This document shows positions 16,950 through 24,974 of a stretch of 64,000 nt of DNA, in pieces. The notes beneath the pieces are model-generated. The model saw only the letters and a list, made by a program, of their open reading frames with translations, did no database searches and was not told the DNA's origin. The stretch comes from Sinosporangium siamense. Its GTDB lineage: Bacteria > Actinomycetota > Actinomycetes > Streptosporangiales > Streptosporangiaceae. The DNA is taken from the NCBI RefSeq assembly GCF_016863435.1, contig NZ_BOOW01000018.1, forward strand, positions 186,001 through 250,000, read 5' to 3'. Each line of letters opens with the position of its first letter. Position 1 is the first letter of the stretch. The position numbers and the translations under genes are program-made.

Positions 16950-18185
16950 ATGAAAGACCGCAGGTCCCGGGGTGAGAACACCCGCTCGGTTCATTTGCCG
17001 CCGATGCCCTCGCCTCGGCATGCCGCCCTCGGCCAAGCGGTCTGGAGAACGACCTCCTGGGGTTTCGAGGACTCAGGGGAGTTCGCCGCGGTGCTCAACG
17101 AGCGCAACCAGGGCGCGACCTACGGTCAGATCGACAACCCCACCACCGCCTCGCTCGCCGCCGCCGTCGCCTCGCTGGAGGGCGCCGCCGCCCCCGAGGA
17201 CGTCGCCGGCCAGGCGTTCTCCTCCGGCACGGCGGCGCTGAGCGCCGTCTTCATGACCTTCCTCAACGCCGGGGCTCACGTCATTGCCCCCGCCCCCGTC
17301 TATGGCGGGACATATTCGCTTCTGTCCAAGGTGTTGTCTCGCTTCGGCGTGTTGTCGGACTTCGTCGACTACACCGACCTCGACCGCGTCCGGGCCGCCG
17401 TACGGCCCAGCACGAAGCTGATCTTCGCCGAGACCATGGCCAACCCCTCCATGGTGGTGAGCGACATCCGCGCGCTCTATCGCATCGCTCAGCAGACCCG
17501 CGCGATCCTGCTCGTCGACTCCACCAACGCCACGCCCATCGTCTGCCGGCCCCTCGAACACGGCGCCGACCTCGTGCTCCACTCGGCCACCAAGTATCTC
17601 GGCGGGCACGACGACTGCACCGGAGGCGTTGTCGTCGGGCGGCCCGACCTTCTCATCAGACTCAGAGACGTGCGCATCGACACGGGCGCCTCCATGTCAC
17701 CCGACGACGCCTTCCTGCTCCGCCGCGGCCTCGCCACCCTTCCCCTGCGGGTCCGGCGCATGTGCTCCACCGCGATGTTGTTCGCCGCCTCCATCGCCAA
17801 ACATCCCGCCGTCCGCCGCGTCGACTATCCCGGCCTGCCCGACCACCCGAGCCACGGGCTCGCCCAGCTCCTGTTCGACTCCGGCCCAGAAGGCACCCGC
17901 TACGGCGCCATCGTCACCGTCACCCCCCACGGCGGCTACAAGGCCGGCATGGCCCTCGCCGACAACCTCCACCTCACTCGTGTCGCGACCTCCTCCGGCG
18001 GCACCACCACCAAGGCCGCCCACGTCGCCTCCACCTCCCACCGCCAGCTCGACCCCGAAGTCCTCACCGCCTCCGGCATCGACCCCGGCGCCGTCCGCTT
18101 CTCCATCGGACTCGAAGACGCCGAAGACCTCATAGCCGACGCCACCCAAGCCCTCGACACCCTCGCTACCAGGACCAGCGCCTAG
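16950..18185 (+). CDS. Cys/Met-metabolism PLP enzyme (cystathionine gamma-synthase/lyase type)
   Basis: 411 aa fold-type I PLP enzyme that interconverts sulfur amino acids. Conserved elements: substrate loop ATYGQIDNPTTASLAAAVASLE, FSSGTAALSAVF, cofactor-binding LLVDSTNATPIVCRPLEHGAD (Asp), catalytic Lys in HSATKYLGGHDDCTGG, and SSGGTTTKAAH near the C-terminus. ATG start 38 bases after gpsA. Whether it is a synthase, beta/gamma-lyase or methionine gamma-lyase cannot be told from motifs alone. Confidence 0.9.
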   Translation: MKDRRSRGENTRSVHLPPMPSPRHAALGQAVWRTTSWGFEDSGEFAAVLNERNQGATYGQIDNPTTASLAAAVASLEGAAAPEDVAGQAFSSGTAALSAVFMTFLNAGAHVIAPAPVYGGTYSLLSKVLSRFGVLSDFVDYTDLDRVRAAVRPSTKLIFAETMANPSMVVSDIRALYRIAQQTRAILLVDSTNATPIVCRPLEHGADLVLHSATKYLGGHDDCTGGVVVGRPDLLIRLRDVRIDTGASMSPDDAFLLRRGLATLPLRVRRMCSTAMLFAASIAKHPAVRRVDYPGLPDHPSHGLAQLLFDSGPEGTRYGAIVTVTPHGGYKAGMALADNLHLTRVATSSGGTTTKAAHVASTSHRQLDPEVLTASGIDPGAVRFSIGLEDAEDLIADATQALDTLATRTSA

Positions 18186-18375
18186 CCCGATTTCCCTGGG
18201 TTCCCCGGTCTGCGTCTGCTGCCCGGTTGTGGAGGTTTCTTGCTGTGTCGGCGATTGCGGGGCTTGTGTGGCTGATTGGGGTGGAGAGTGTGGAGTGAGG
18301 GGGTTGGGGGGCGGGTAGGAGGGTCCTCGTTGTGGCGCGAAGTGGCGTAAATGAGCACTGATAGATTCGGGCATC

Positions 18376-19485
18376 ATGAACGAGAAGCGTGAGACCCGGC
18401 CTCGGGTGGCGGTTGTCTTCGGCGGGCGCAACTCCGAGCACGCGGTGTCCATCATGGGGGCCGGCAGCGTGCTGGAGGCCATCGACCGGTCCAAGTACGA
18501 CGTGGTGCCCGTGGGGATCGCTCAGGACGGCCGCTGGGTGATCGCTTCGGATATGCAGAGATTCGCGATCGAGGACGGGGTGCTTCCCGCGGTTGTGGAC
18601 TCGGGGGCGGAGGTGGCGCTCCGAGCAGGGGACGCCTCACTCGTGGTGTCGGAGCCGGGGGCGGTGCCCGCGGTGCTGGGGCAGGTCGACGTGGTCTTCC
18701 CGGTCATGCACGGGCCCTTCGCCGAGGACGGCACGATCCAGGGGCTGCTGGAGATGGCGGGCGTTCGCTACGTCGGGTCCGGGGTGCTGGCCAGTGCGGT
18801 CGGCATGGACAAGGCGTATATGAAGCTGGTGCTCGCCGCCGCCGGATTGCCGATCGGGAAGTATGTGGTGATCCGGGAGCGCGATTGGCGGGTGGATCGA
18901 GCAAGGGTGCTTAAGGAGATCGAGGATCTCGGCTGGCCGGTCTTCGTGAAGCCCTCCCGGGCCGGGTCGAGCCAGGGCATCTCCAAGGCACACGATCTGG
19001 CCGAGCTTGAGGCCGCGGTCGAGGCGGCCCGGCTCCACGACCCGAAGGTGCTGGTGGAGGCGGCGATCGTCGGCCGGGAGGTCGAGTGCGCCGTGCTGGA
19101 GTCCTTGGACGACGCACCGGCGGCGGCCAGTGTGCCGGGCGAGGTGCTGGTCGCCGACGGGCACACCTTTTTTGATTTCGCGGCGAAGTACTACCCGAAT
19201 GAGATGTCCCTGACCGTCCCCGCCGACATTCCCGCCGAGGTGGCCGAGGAACTGCGCGGCCTCGCCGTACGCGCGTTCGAGGCGCTCGGGTGCGAGGGGT
19301 TGTCGCGGGTCGACTTCTTTTACACGCCAGAAGGTCAGCTGGTGCTCAACGAGATCAACACCATGCCGGGGTTCACGTCTCTATCGGTCGCGCCGCAGCT
19401 CTGGGGCGCGACGGGCCTGCCGTACGCGGAGCTTGTGGACCGGCTGATCGAACTGGCCCTCCGCCGCTCACCCGGCCTGCGATAG
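18376..19485 (+). CDS. ddl: D-alanine--D-alanine ligase
   Basis: 369 aa ATP-grasp enzyme that makes the D-Ala-D-Ala dipeptide for peptidoglycan. N-terminal VAVVFGGRNSEHAVSIMGA, ATP-grasp core VFVKPSRAGSSQGISK, the omega-loop KYYP (Tyr as in D-Ala ligases rather than the His/Glu of D-lactate ligases) and the Mg-binding LNEINTMPGFTSLS. That points to a normal, vancomycin-sensitive termination enzyme. Its 3' end overlaps the convergent lipoprotein gene by 18 bases. Confidence 0.95.
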   Translation: MNEKRETRPRVAVVFGGRNSEHAVSIMGAGSVLEAIDRSKYDVVPVGIAQDGRWVIASDMQRFAIEDGVLPAVVDSGAEVALRAGDASLVVSEPGAVPAVLGQVDVVFPVMHGPFAEDGTIQGLLEMAGVRYVGSGVLASAVGMDKAYMKLVLAAAGLPIGKYVVIRERDWRVDRARVLKEIEDLGWPVFVKPSRAGSSQGISKAHDLAELEAAVEAARLHDPKVLVEAAIVGREVECAVLESLDDAPAAASVPGEVLVADGHTFFDFAAKYYPNEMSLTVPADIPAEVAEELRGLAVRAFEALGCEGLSRVDFFYTPEGQLVLNEINTMPGFTSLSVAPQLWGATGLPYAELVDRLIELALRRSPGLR

Positions 19486-19902
19486 CGCCTTCACGATGGG
19501 CGTGGCGAGATCCACCATGACGGTTGCCGGGGAGTGGGCGCGGGAGACCGTAAGCTCGATGTAGCCCTGGTCGGTGACGGCGGTATAGAGCGTCGGCCTG
19601 TCCGGCGAGGGGAACCACCCGACTCCGTTGACCTCGCTGAGCTGATCGGTGGCCGCCATGTCGGCCGGGCGTGGCACTCCGCAGCGCAGGGCGATGGCTC
19701 CTGAGTCCCACACAGCGACAAAGGGGGACGGTGGGGTTGATTCGGTGCGCTGTGTGTGATCCAGGGTGTTTGGGAGCAGAGGTGCAAGCTTCGTGCACAT
19801 GGCCACCGCATCTCCTTCCGGGCGCGGCGGCTCGACCTGAACTGCGCCGCCGCACCCGCCGAGTGCGAGTACGGCGAGCACAGCGAGCAACGGCTTACGC
19901 AT
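19468..19902 (-). CDS. DUF3515 lipoprotein
   Basis: 144 aa with an N-terminal lipoprotein signal (RKPLLAVLAVLALGGC, lipobox LGGC), so it is exported and lipid-anchored. The mature part has two Cys residues (AMCTKL, ALRCGV) that could form a disulfide, and conserved VGWF and VMVDLATPIVKAL segments. It matches the DUF3515 family found beside thiL in actinobacteria. ATG 19902 is 2 bases after the stop of the upstream RAM-domain gene, so they are co-transcribed. Function unknown. Confidence 0.8.
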   Translation of the reverse strand: MRKPLLAVLAVLALGGCGGAVQVEPPRPEGDAVAMCTKLAPLLPNTLDHTQRTESTPPSPFVAVWDSGAIALRCGVPRPADMAATDQLSEVNGVGWFPSPDRPTLYTAVTDQGYIELTVSRAHSPATVMVDLATPIVKALSQAG

Positions 19903-19904
19903 GG

Positions 19905-20144
19905 CTAGGAGTTCAGATGAACGATGGGGCACGTCAGCGTTCGCGTTATGCCGTCAACTGCCTGAATTCTGGCCACAACAAGCTTGCCGAGTTCGTCCAC
20001 GTTGCGGGCTTCTGCGCGGACGATCACGTCATAGGGGCCAGTGACGTCTTCGGCCAACAAGACGCCCTCAATCGCGGCGATCTGTCGGGCCACATTCGCC
20101 GCTTTGCCGACCTCTGTCTGGATAAGGATGTAGGCCTGCACCAT
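19905..20144 (-). CDS. Stand-alone Lrp/AsnC RAM-domain protein
   Basis: 79 aa (MVQAYILIQTEVGKAANVAR...), corresponding only to the amino-acid-binding RAM domain of Lrp/AsnC regulators, with no helix-turn-helix. Family hallmarks are VTGPYDVIV and the C-terminal VDGITRTLTCPIV. ATG 20144 (or GTG 20147) follows GGGAGGAC. Such proteins may bind amino acids as oligomers or modulate full Lrp proteins. It is divergent from thiL and heads an operon with the DUF3515 lipoprotein. Confidence 0.9.
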   Translation of the reverse strand: MVQAYILIQTEVGKAANVARQIAAIEGVLLAEDVTGPYDVIVRAEARNVDELGKLVVARIQAVDGITRTLTCPIVHLNS

Positions 20145-20211
20145 CACGTCCTCCCGGATTCGATCAACCCCGGAGGGTCACCGTACCCTGAGTTGCCCCA
20201 GGAGGTGCGCC

Positions 20212-21183
20212 ATCAGAGTCGGAAATCTCGGTGAATTCAGCCTGATTCAACGTATTGTCGGACGCTTACCCCAAAGCGGCACGGTTTTACTCGGCCCGGG
20301 AGATGACGGGGCCGTTGTCGCTGTGCCTGATGCGCGCGTCGTCGTCACAACTGACCTGTTGCTTGAGGGTAGGCACTTCCGTAGGGATTGGTCTAGCGGC
20401 TACGAGGTCGGGAGGAAGGCCGCGGCCCAGAATCTATCCGATGTCGCTGCCATGGGAGCGCGCCCTACTGCGCTTTTCTTGGGACTTGGGCTTCCTGCGG
20501 ATACAGATGTGGCGTGGGTTGAAGATCTTGCCGATGGGATGCGTGACGAATGCCACATTGTAGGCGCGAGTGTCGCCGGTGGCGACATTGCTCAATGTGA
20601 CCTTGTCGTACTCGGAGTGACCGCTCTAGGTGACCTTGGAGGCCGGGCGGCGATCACCCGTGCGGGCGCGCGGCCCGGCGACGTCGTCGCCGTCACCGGG
20701 CGGCTTGGATGGGCCGCGGCGGGATTGGCCCTGCTTGAGGCGGGTCATCGGGAGAGTTCCGAGCCGGACCTCGCGCGGGCGATGGACGAGGTGATCGGCG
20801 CGCATCGCCGGCCTGCCCCGCCGTATTCGTGCGGCCCGGAGGCCGCCGCGCTCGGTGCGACCGCGATGCTCGACGTGAGCGACGGGCTGATCCAGGACAT
20901 CGGGCACATCGCCGCGGCGAGCGGGGTGGGTGTCGAGATCGATCCGGCGGCGTTTGAGGTGCCGGGTCCGGTCGGGGTAGCCGGCCGTTTCCTCGGCGTC
21001 GATCCGCTCGACTGGATGTTGACGGGTGGTGACGATCACGCGCTCGCCGCCGTTTTCCCCGTGGGCATAGGGCTTCCCGCACACTGGACCGTGATCGGCG
21101 AGGTGATCGAAGGCGCGGGTGTCCAGGTCGATGGGCGCGTCTATGACAGAAGTGGCTGGAATCACTTTCAGGGAAAATTGTGA
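20212..21183 (+). CDS. thiL: Thiamine-monophosphate kinase, apparent ATC start
   Basis: 323 aa; phosphorylates thiamine monophosphate to the diphosphate cofactor. N-terminal (I)RVGNLGEFSLIQRIVGRLPQ and the ATP/Mg loop LLGPGDDGAVVAV are family hallmarks, then TTDLLLEGRHF, LSDVAAMGA, TAMLDVSDGLIQD and LTGGDDHAL. No ATG, GTG or TTG lies in frame before the loop; the first GTG (20323) would remove it. AGGAGG at 20200-20205 sits 6 bases before ATC 20212, which encodes the residue expected to be Met. CTG 20188 is a weaker alternative. A sequence error is possible. Confidence 0.88.
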   Translation: MRVGNLGEFSLIQRIVGRLPQSGTVLLGPGDDGAVVAVPDARVVVTTDLLLEGRHFRRDWSSGYEVGRKAAAQNLSDVAAMGARPTALFLGLGLPADTDVAWVEDLADGMRDECHIVGASVAGGDIAQCDLVVLGVTALGDLGGRAAITRAGARPGDVVAVTGRLGWAAAGLALLEAGHRESSEPDLARAMDEVIGAHRRPAPPYSCGPEAAALGATAMLDVSDGLIQDIGHIAAASGVGVEIDPAAFEVPGPVGVAGRFLGVDPLDWMLTGGDDHALAAVFPVGIGLPAHWTVIGEVIEGAGVQVDGRVYDRSGWNHFQGKL

Positions 21184-21244
21184 CAAATTAGAAGCTTTAG
21201 TGTTACAAAGTTTGGCGGCAGGTTTCCGTTCGGGGAGGATTGTG

Positions 21245-23212
21245 ATGGGCCGCCGCGGAACAGAAGATCCTGAGCACTCAGGGTGGGGGCAGCAGCGCAG
21301 GTCAGAGAGTTGGGACGACCTAAGCGCCGCCCCCGGTCACGGCGACCCCTCTCGCAACGACCCCGGCGACCCCGGCACCGACCCGGCCGCCTCGTGGCCG
21401 CCAGTGCCTCCTTACGACCCGCTCCAGAGTGCCCCACCGGGCGGAGGCGGCACCCTGCCGTACATCCCGGGCCCGGAGCAGTCGCCACCGCCACCGGGGC
21501 CGGAACAGCAGGTCGGCGACTCCACCCAGATCTGGCCTATGCCCGACGATAACCAGAAGGCAGCCAGTCAGTCCGGTGAATCCACTCAAATGTGGCCGAT
21601 GCCTGATGACAACTGGCAACCGTCCGGGCCCATGCCCGACGACCTCAACAAGACGGGCGGCTGGTGGCCGGCGCCGCCGCCTCCGGCGGAGGCGCCGCCT
21701 CCGGCGGAGGCGCCGGCGCCGCACACCTGGGCGTCCCAGGACATGCTCGATCCGCAGTCGCAATCCAGCGCCGCACCGGGGGCGCCGGGCGGTCCGGACA
21801 GCACGCGTCATAGCGACGTGTTCGACACCCGTCCCAAGGAGCCGCCCGGCGAGCGGCTCGACGACGTGTTCTCCACTCGCCACAAAGAGCCGCGTAACGA
21901 CCGGCTCGACGACGTGTTCGCCACCCGTCACAAAGATCCGCTCAGCGACCCCCTCGACACCCGCCAGCACGATGTGCGCGACGAAGAGCCGAGCTGGGCG
22001 CAGACCGGGGCGATCGCGATGCCGCCGGACGCCTTCGCGGCGGAGCCCCCCAAAGCCGACCAGCCGGAGGTCGAGCCGAGCTGGGCGCAGACCGGCGCCA
22101 TCGCGATGCCGCCGGACGCCTTCCAGAACGATCCGCGTACGGCCGACGCCACCCAGATCCAGAACCCTCCCGGCGGCGGGGACCCCGGGGCGACCCAGGG
22201 CTGGCCGCTGCCGCCCGAGCAGTCGCAGACCAGCGTCCTCGGCGCCCCCGTCTGGCCGCCCGCCCCCAAGGACGCGCCGGCCGGCGGCGTGCCCGGCGCG
22301 GAAGAGCGCACCGGCTTCCTCGCCGCCGGATGGTCGCAGGACGCCGAAGAGGACAACGATCGCCCACGCCGGCGCCGCCGCGCCTCGGGCGGCGGGGGAG
22401 ACGACGGGGCCGAGCCGCGCCGCCGCAATATGAAGCTCCCCCTCATCGCCGCCGCGGCCGCCGTGATCGTGGTGGGCGGCACCGTGCTCGGGGTGAACCT
22501 GATGTCCGGATCCGGGCAGGCCGCCAACGAGTGCACCACGGGAGCCAACTGCGCGGCGACCGCGCCCGCGTCCCCGGCCTCCTCCGGCGACACGACCGAA
22601 CCCCTCGAAGAGGACGAACCCCTCCCCGAGGAGACCGGTGAGGCGGAACCCGAACCGTCGGCCCCGGCGGAGGACCCTCCGCCGACCACGAGGAACGCCC
22701 CGCCTCCCCAGCCCGTGCCCGTGCGCAAACCCACGCCCACCAAGGCACCCAAACCGGAGCGCCAGGAAGAGCCGCCGCCGGACCCCGAACCCGAGCCTGA
22801 GATCACCGACGAGCCCACGCCGACTCCGACGGAATCCGAGGTGGTGATCAGCCACTCGCCCAACCCCGGGCACCCGGAGCCGTCCAGTTCGGTGCTGTCG
22901 ATGCAGTCGGGCGGGTCCATGCGCATCGGCTACGGGGTGGTGAACCAGTCGTCGGCCGACTACACCGCCGCGCTGGTGATCGTGAACCAGTCGAGGACGG
23001 CGCTCCCGAGCTGGCGCGTCAGCCTGCCGGTGACCGCCGAGGTGGCCAACGTCAACGGCGGCGTATGGCAGCAGCAGAACGACATGCTGACCATCACCGG
23101 CCCCCGCGCCCTTCGGGCCGGCGAGGAGATGGTGATCACGTTCACGGCCAACGGCGTGGAGTCCCGTCCGGAGAGCTGCCGCCTGACCGGCGGGGAGTGC
23201 TCGATCGGGTAG
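21245..23212 (+). CDS. Membrane-anchored protein with disordered cytoplasmic part and CBM2-like ectodomain
   Basis: 655 aa. Residues 1-390 are disordered and Pro/Asp-rich with internal repeats: QIWPMPDDN/QMWPMPDDN, three DDVF-TRHKEP-type units near 200-240, and EPSWAQTGAIAMPPDAF twice (~248 and ~277). After a basic RRRRRAS/PRRRN patch comes one membrane segment (~396-420, PLIAAAAAVIVVGGTVLG). A Pro/Glu-rich linker leads to residues ~540-655, which resemble a CBM2 beta-sandwich (WRVSLPVTAEVANVNGGVW, LRAGEEMVITFTANG). ATG 21245 follows GGGGAGG. Likely an envelope protein binding polysaccharide; not an enzyme. Confidence 0.82.
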   Translation: MGRRGTEDPEHSGWGQQRRSESWDDLSAAPGHGDPSRNDPGDPGTDPAASWPPVPPYDPLQSAPPGGGGTLPYIPGPEQSPPPPGPEQQVGDSTQIWPMPDDNQKAASQSGESTQMWPMPDDNWQPSGPMPDDLNKTGGWWPAPPPPAEAPPPAEAPAPHTWASQDMLDPQSQSSAAPGAPGGPDSTRHSDVFDTRPKEPPGERLDDVFSTRHKEPRNDRLDDVFATRHKDPLSDPLDTRQHDVRDEEPSWAQTGAIAMPPDAFAAEPPKADQPEVEPSWAQTGAIAMPPDAFQNDPRTADATQIQNPPGGGDPGATQGWPLPPEQSQTSVLGAPVWPPAPKDAPAGGVPGAEERTGFLAAGWSQDAEEDNDRPRRRRRASGGGGDDGAEPRRRNMKLPLIAAAAAVIVVGGTVLGVNLMSGSGQAANECTTGANCAATAPASPASSGDTTEPLEEDEPLPEETGEAEPEPSAPAEDPPPTTRNAPPPQPVPVRKPTPTKAPKPERQEEPPPDPEPEPEITDEPTPTPTESEVVISHSPNPGHPEPSSSVLSMQSGGSMRIGYGVVNQSSADYTAALVIVNQSRTALPSWRVSLPVTAEVANVNGGVWQQQNDMLTITGPRALRAGEEMVITFTANGVESRPESCRLTGGECSIG

Positions 23213-23401
23213 CGGGCGACGGCCGGGAGCTCCGGTGCTCACGGCGTGGGCGTTGAGGGGTGCCGCCAGGCTTCCCGGTGCCGGAGGTACGGATCGGACC
23301 CCGGCATCGTTTGTGAGCGCGGACCGGCGGCCGGGGGTGCGCCGGCTCGGGCAGAGGTCCCGGTGGCCGGGTTTGGGTCCTATGCCTGGTTGGATGGGGA
23401 C

Positions 23402-24208
23402 ATGACCGTTGTGACTCCCCCTCTGGTGCTGACCGTCGCGGGCTCGGACTCCGGTGGAGGTGCCGGCATCCAGGCCGACCTCAAGACCATGCTCGCCCTC
23501 GGCGTGCACGGCATGAGCGTGATCGCCGCCGTCACCGCCCAGAACTCCCTCGGCGTGCAGGGTTACTGGGAACTCCCTGAGGAGGCGGTCAAAGCCCAGC
23601 TCGATTCCGTGCTGGGTGACATCGGTGTGCACGCCGTCAAGACCGGCATGCTCGCGTCCCCGGCACTGGTCGAGACCGTCTCCGCGGCCCTCGCCGGCGT
23701 GGACGCGCCGATCGTGGTCGACCCGGTCGGGGTGTCCAAACACGGCGACAGCCTGCTCGCTCCCGAGGCCGTGGAGACCGTCAAGGCGAAACTGCTGCCC
23801 GTGGCGACCGTCGTCACCCCCAATCTGTGGGAGGTGGCCCAGCTCACCGGCGTGAAGGTGGCGGACGAACGCCATATGCGCCGGGCCGCCGACGCCATGC
23901 TCGCTCTCGGTGCCCGCTGGGCCCTGATCAAGGGGGGCCACCTGCCCGGGGCTCCCGTGGACCTGCTGACCGACGGCTCCGCCGTACACACCTTCGGGGC
24001 ACCGCGCCACAACAACCGCCACACCCACGGCACGGGCTGCACCCTGGCCTCGGCCATCGCCTCCTACCTGGCACTGGGCCACGAGGTGCCTGAGGCGGTT
24101 CGCCTGGCCAAGGAATATGTCACCGGGGCCATCGCCCACGGCTTCCCTCTGGGCGCCGGCATCGGCCCGGTGGACCACGGCTGGCGCCGGCGCTCCGAGC
24201 CCGCCTAG
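23402..24208 (+). CDS. thiD: Hydroxymethylpyrimidine (phosphate) kinase
   Basis: 268 aa ribokinase-fold enzyme that phosphorylates HMP and HMP-phosphate for thiamine synthesis. N-terminal [45 protein letters not shown] and the anion hole with catalytic Asp region in [19 protein letters not shown] 23402 is the family start; the frame is open upstream but unconserved. No TPP riboswitch is recognisable upstream. It is the second thiamine gene near thiL. Confidence 0.95.
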   Translation: MTVVTPPLVLTVAGSDSGGGAGIQADLKTMLALGVHGMSVIAAVTAQNSLGVQGYWELPEEAVKAQLDSVLGDIGVHAVKTGMLASPALVETVSAALAGVDAPIVVDPVGVSKHGDSLLAPEAVETVKAKLLPVATVVTPNLWEVAQLTGVKVADERHMRRAADAMLALGARWALIKGGHLPGAPVDLLTDGSAVHTFGAPRHNNRHTHGTGCTLASAIASYLALGHEVPEAVRLAKEYVTGAIAHGFPLGAGIGPVDHGWRRRSEPA

Positions 24209-24492
24209 AGGCCGTCCCGCACCCCCGCCCTGCGGGTTGACTTCAGCCTCCGTCTGCGGCGGGCTCTCCGGCGGCGCTGGGCGTGCTGACGACGGCCCAG
24301 CCGGCGCAGGGCGTCCTCGGACGGTGGCCCCGGTTCCACGGCGTACAGCCCGAACGTCTGGTCGAGGTCTCCCAGGGGAGCGCCTGCGGGGTGCGGCCTA
24401 AGGAGAGCCTGCGCTTACGTTGGCTGAGAGCGGTCGCCGGACCGCGTCCTGTGTGACCCGGGCGGTAGCCGTACCCCTCGCATATGCGAAAA
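24209..24492. other. Gene-free stretch after thiD
   Basis: About 280 bases between convergent thiD and rpmB with no credible ORF, bordering the complex hairpin at 24493-24559. Nothing else recognised. Confidence 0.5.
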
Positions 24493-24559
24493 CGCGACAG
24501 CCCGGCACCTCGGCATGTGGGTCCGAGGTGAACCCACATGAAGGAACCGGGCTGTCGCG
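24493..24559 (-). terminator. Complex terminator-like structure with two mutually exclusive hairpins
   Basis: Outer stem CGCGACAGCCCGG (24493-24505) with CCGGGCTGTCGCG (24547-24559), 13 bp perfect. Inside it CACCTCGG (24506-24513) pairs with CCGAGGTG (24523-24530), while CATGTGGGT (24514-24522) pairs with ACCCACATG (24532-24540). These inner stems interleave and lack linker bases, so only one can form at a time. On the minus strand it begins 41 bases past the rpmB stop and is followed by TTTTC. Confidence 0.7.
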
Positions 24560-24599
24560 AAAGCGCTTGGCGTTGGCCTGCGCGGTGGATCAGCCGGGA

Positions 24600-24785
24600 C
24601 TAGCGGCTGACCTTGCCCGCCTTGATGCAGGACGTGCACACCTGGAGACGCTTGGGCGTGCCGCCGATCTTGGCCCGCACCGTCTGGATGTTGGGGTTCC
24701 AGCGGCGACGGGTGCGGCGGTGCGAGTGCGAGATGTTGTTGCCGAAGGTCGGCCCCTTGCCGCAGACGTCGCAAACGGAAGCCAC
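24600..24785 (-). CDS. rpmB: 50S ribosomal protein L28
   Basis: 61 aa. It reads from a GTG at 24785, preceded by AAGGAG on the minus strand, to TAG at 24600-24602. Conserved [19 protein letters not shown] and the basic [12 protein letters not shown] are typical, and two CxxC pairs (CDVC, CTSC) mark the zinc-binding C+ paralogue. It is divergent from the DAK2 gene. Confidence 0.96.
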   Translation of the reverse strand: MASVCDVCGKGPTFGNNISHSHRRTRRRWNPNIQTVRAKIGGTPKRLQVCTSCIKAGKVSR

Positions 24786-24974
24786 GGTATCGCTCCTTAG
24801 ATCAGTCGATAGCCCGATCCGCAGCCTCTGCAGGGCGTCATCGGGCAGGCCGGGACAACCGGCTGGCCACACGAGAATATCCGATGCCCGCGAGTGCACG
24901 CCACGCAAGACGTTCCGAGGGCACGGACGTGGATAATCTCCTCACACAACCGTAGCGCATCGAGGAGGACTGGC

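Noticed and set aside
18376-19485. D-Ala-D-Lac (vancomycin-resistance) ligase
   Set aside because: The omega loop carries KYY as in D-Ala-D-Ala ligases, and no vanH or vanX gene is adjacent.
20205-20234. GTG 20205 as the thiL start
   Set aside because: It overlaps the ribosome site, lies in another frame and stops after nine codons.
23213-23401. TPP riboswitch ahead of thiD
   Set aside because: No CTGAGA or ACCTGATC-type conserved segments could be found; thiL lacks them too.
24506-24540. H-type pseudoknot
   Set aside because: Loops would need to cross 8- and 9-bp stems with 0-1 linker bases, which is sterically impossible; the two hairpins are alternatives instead.
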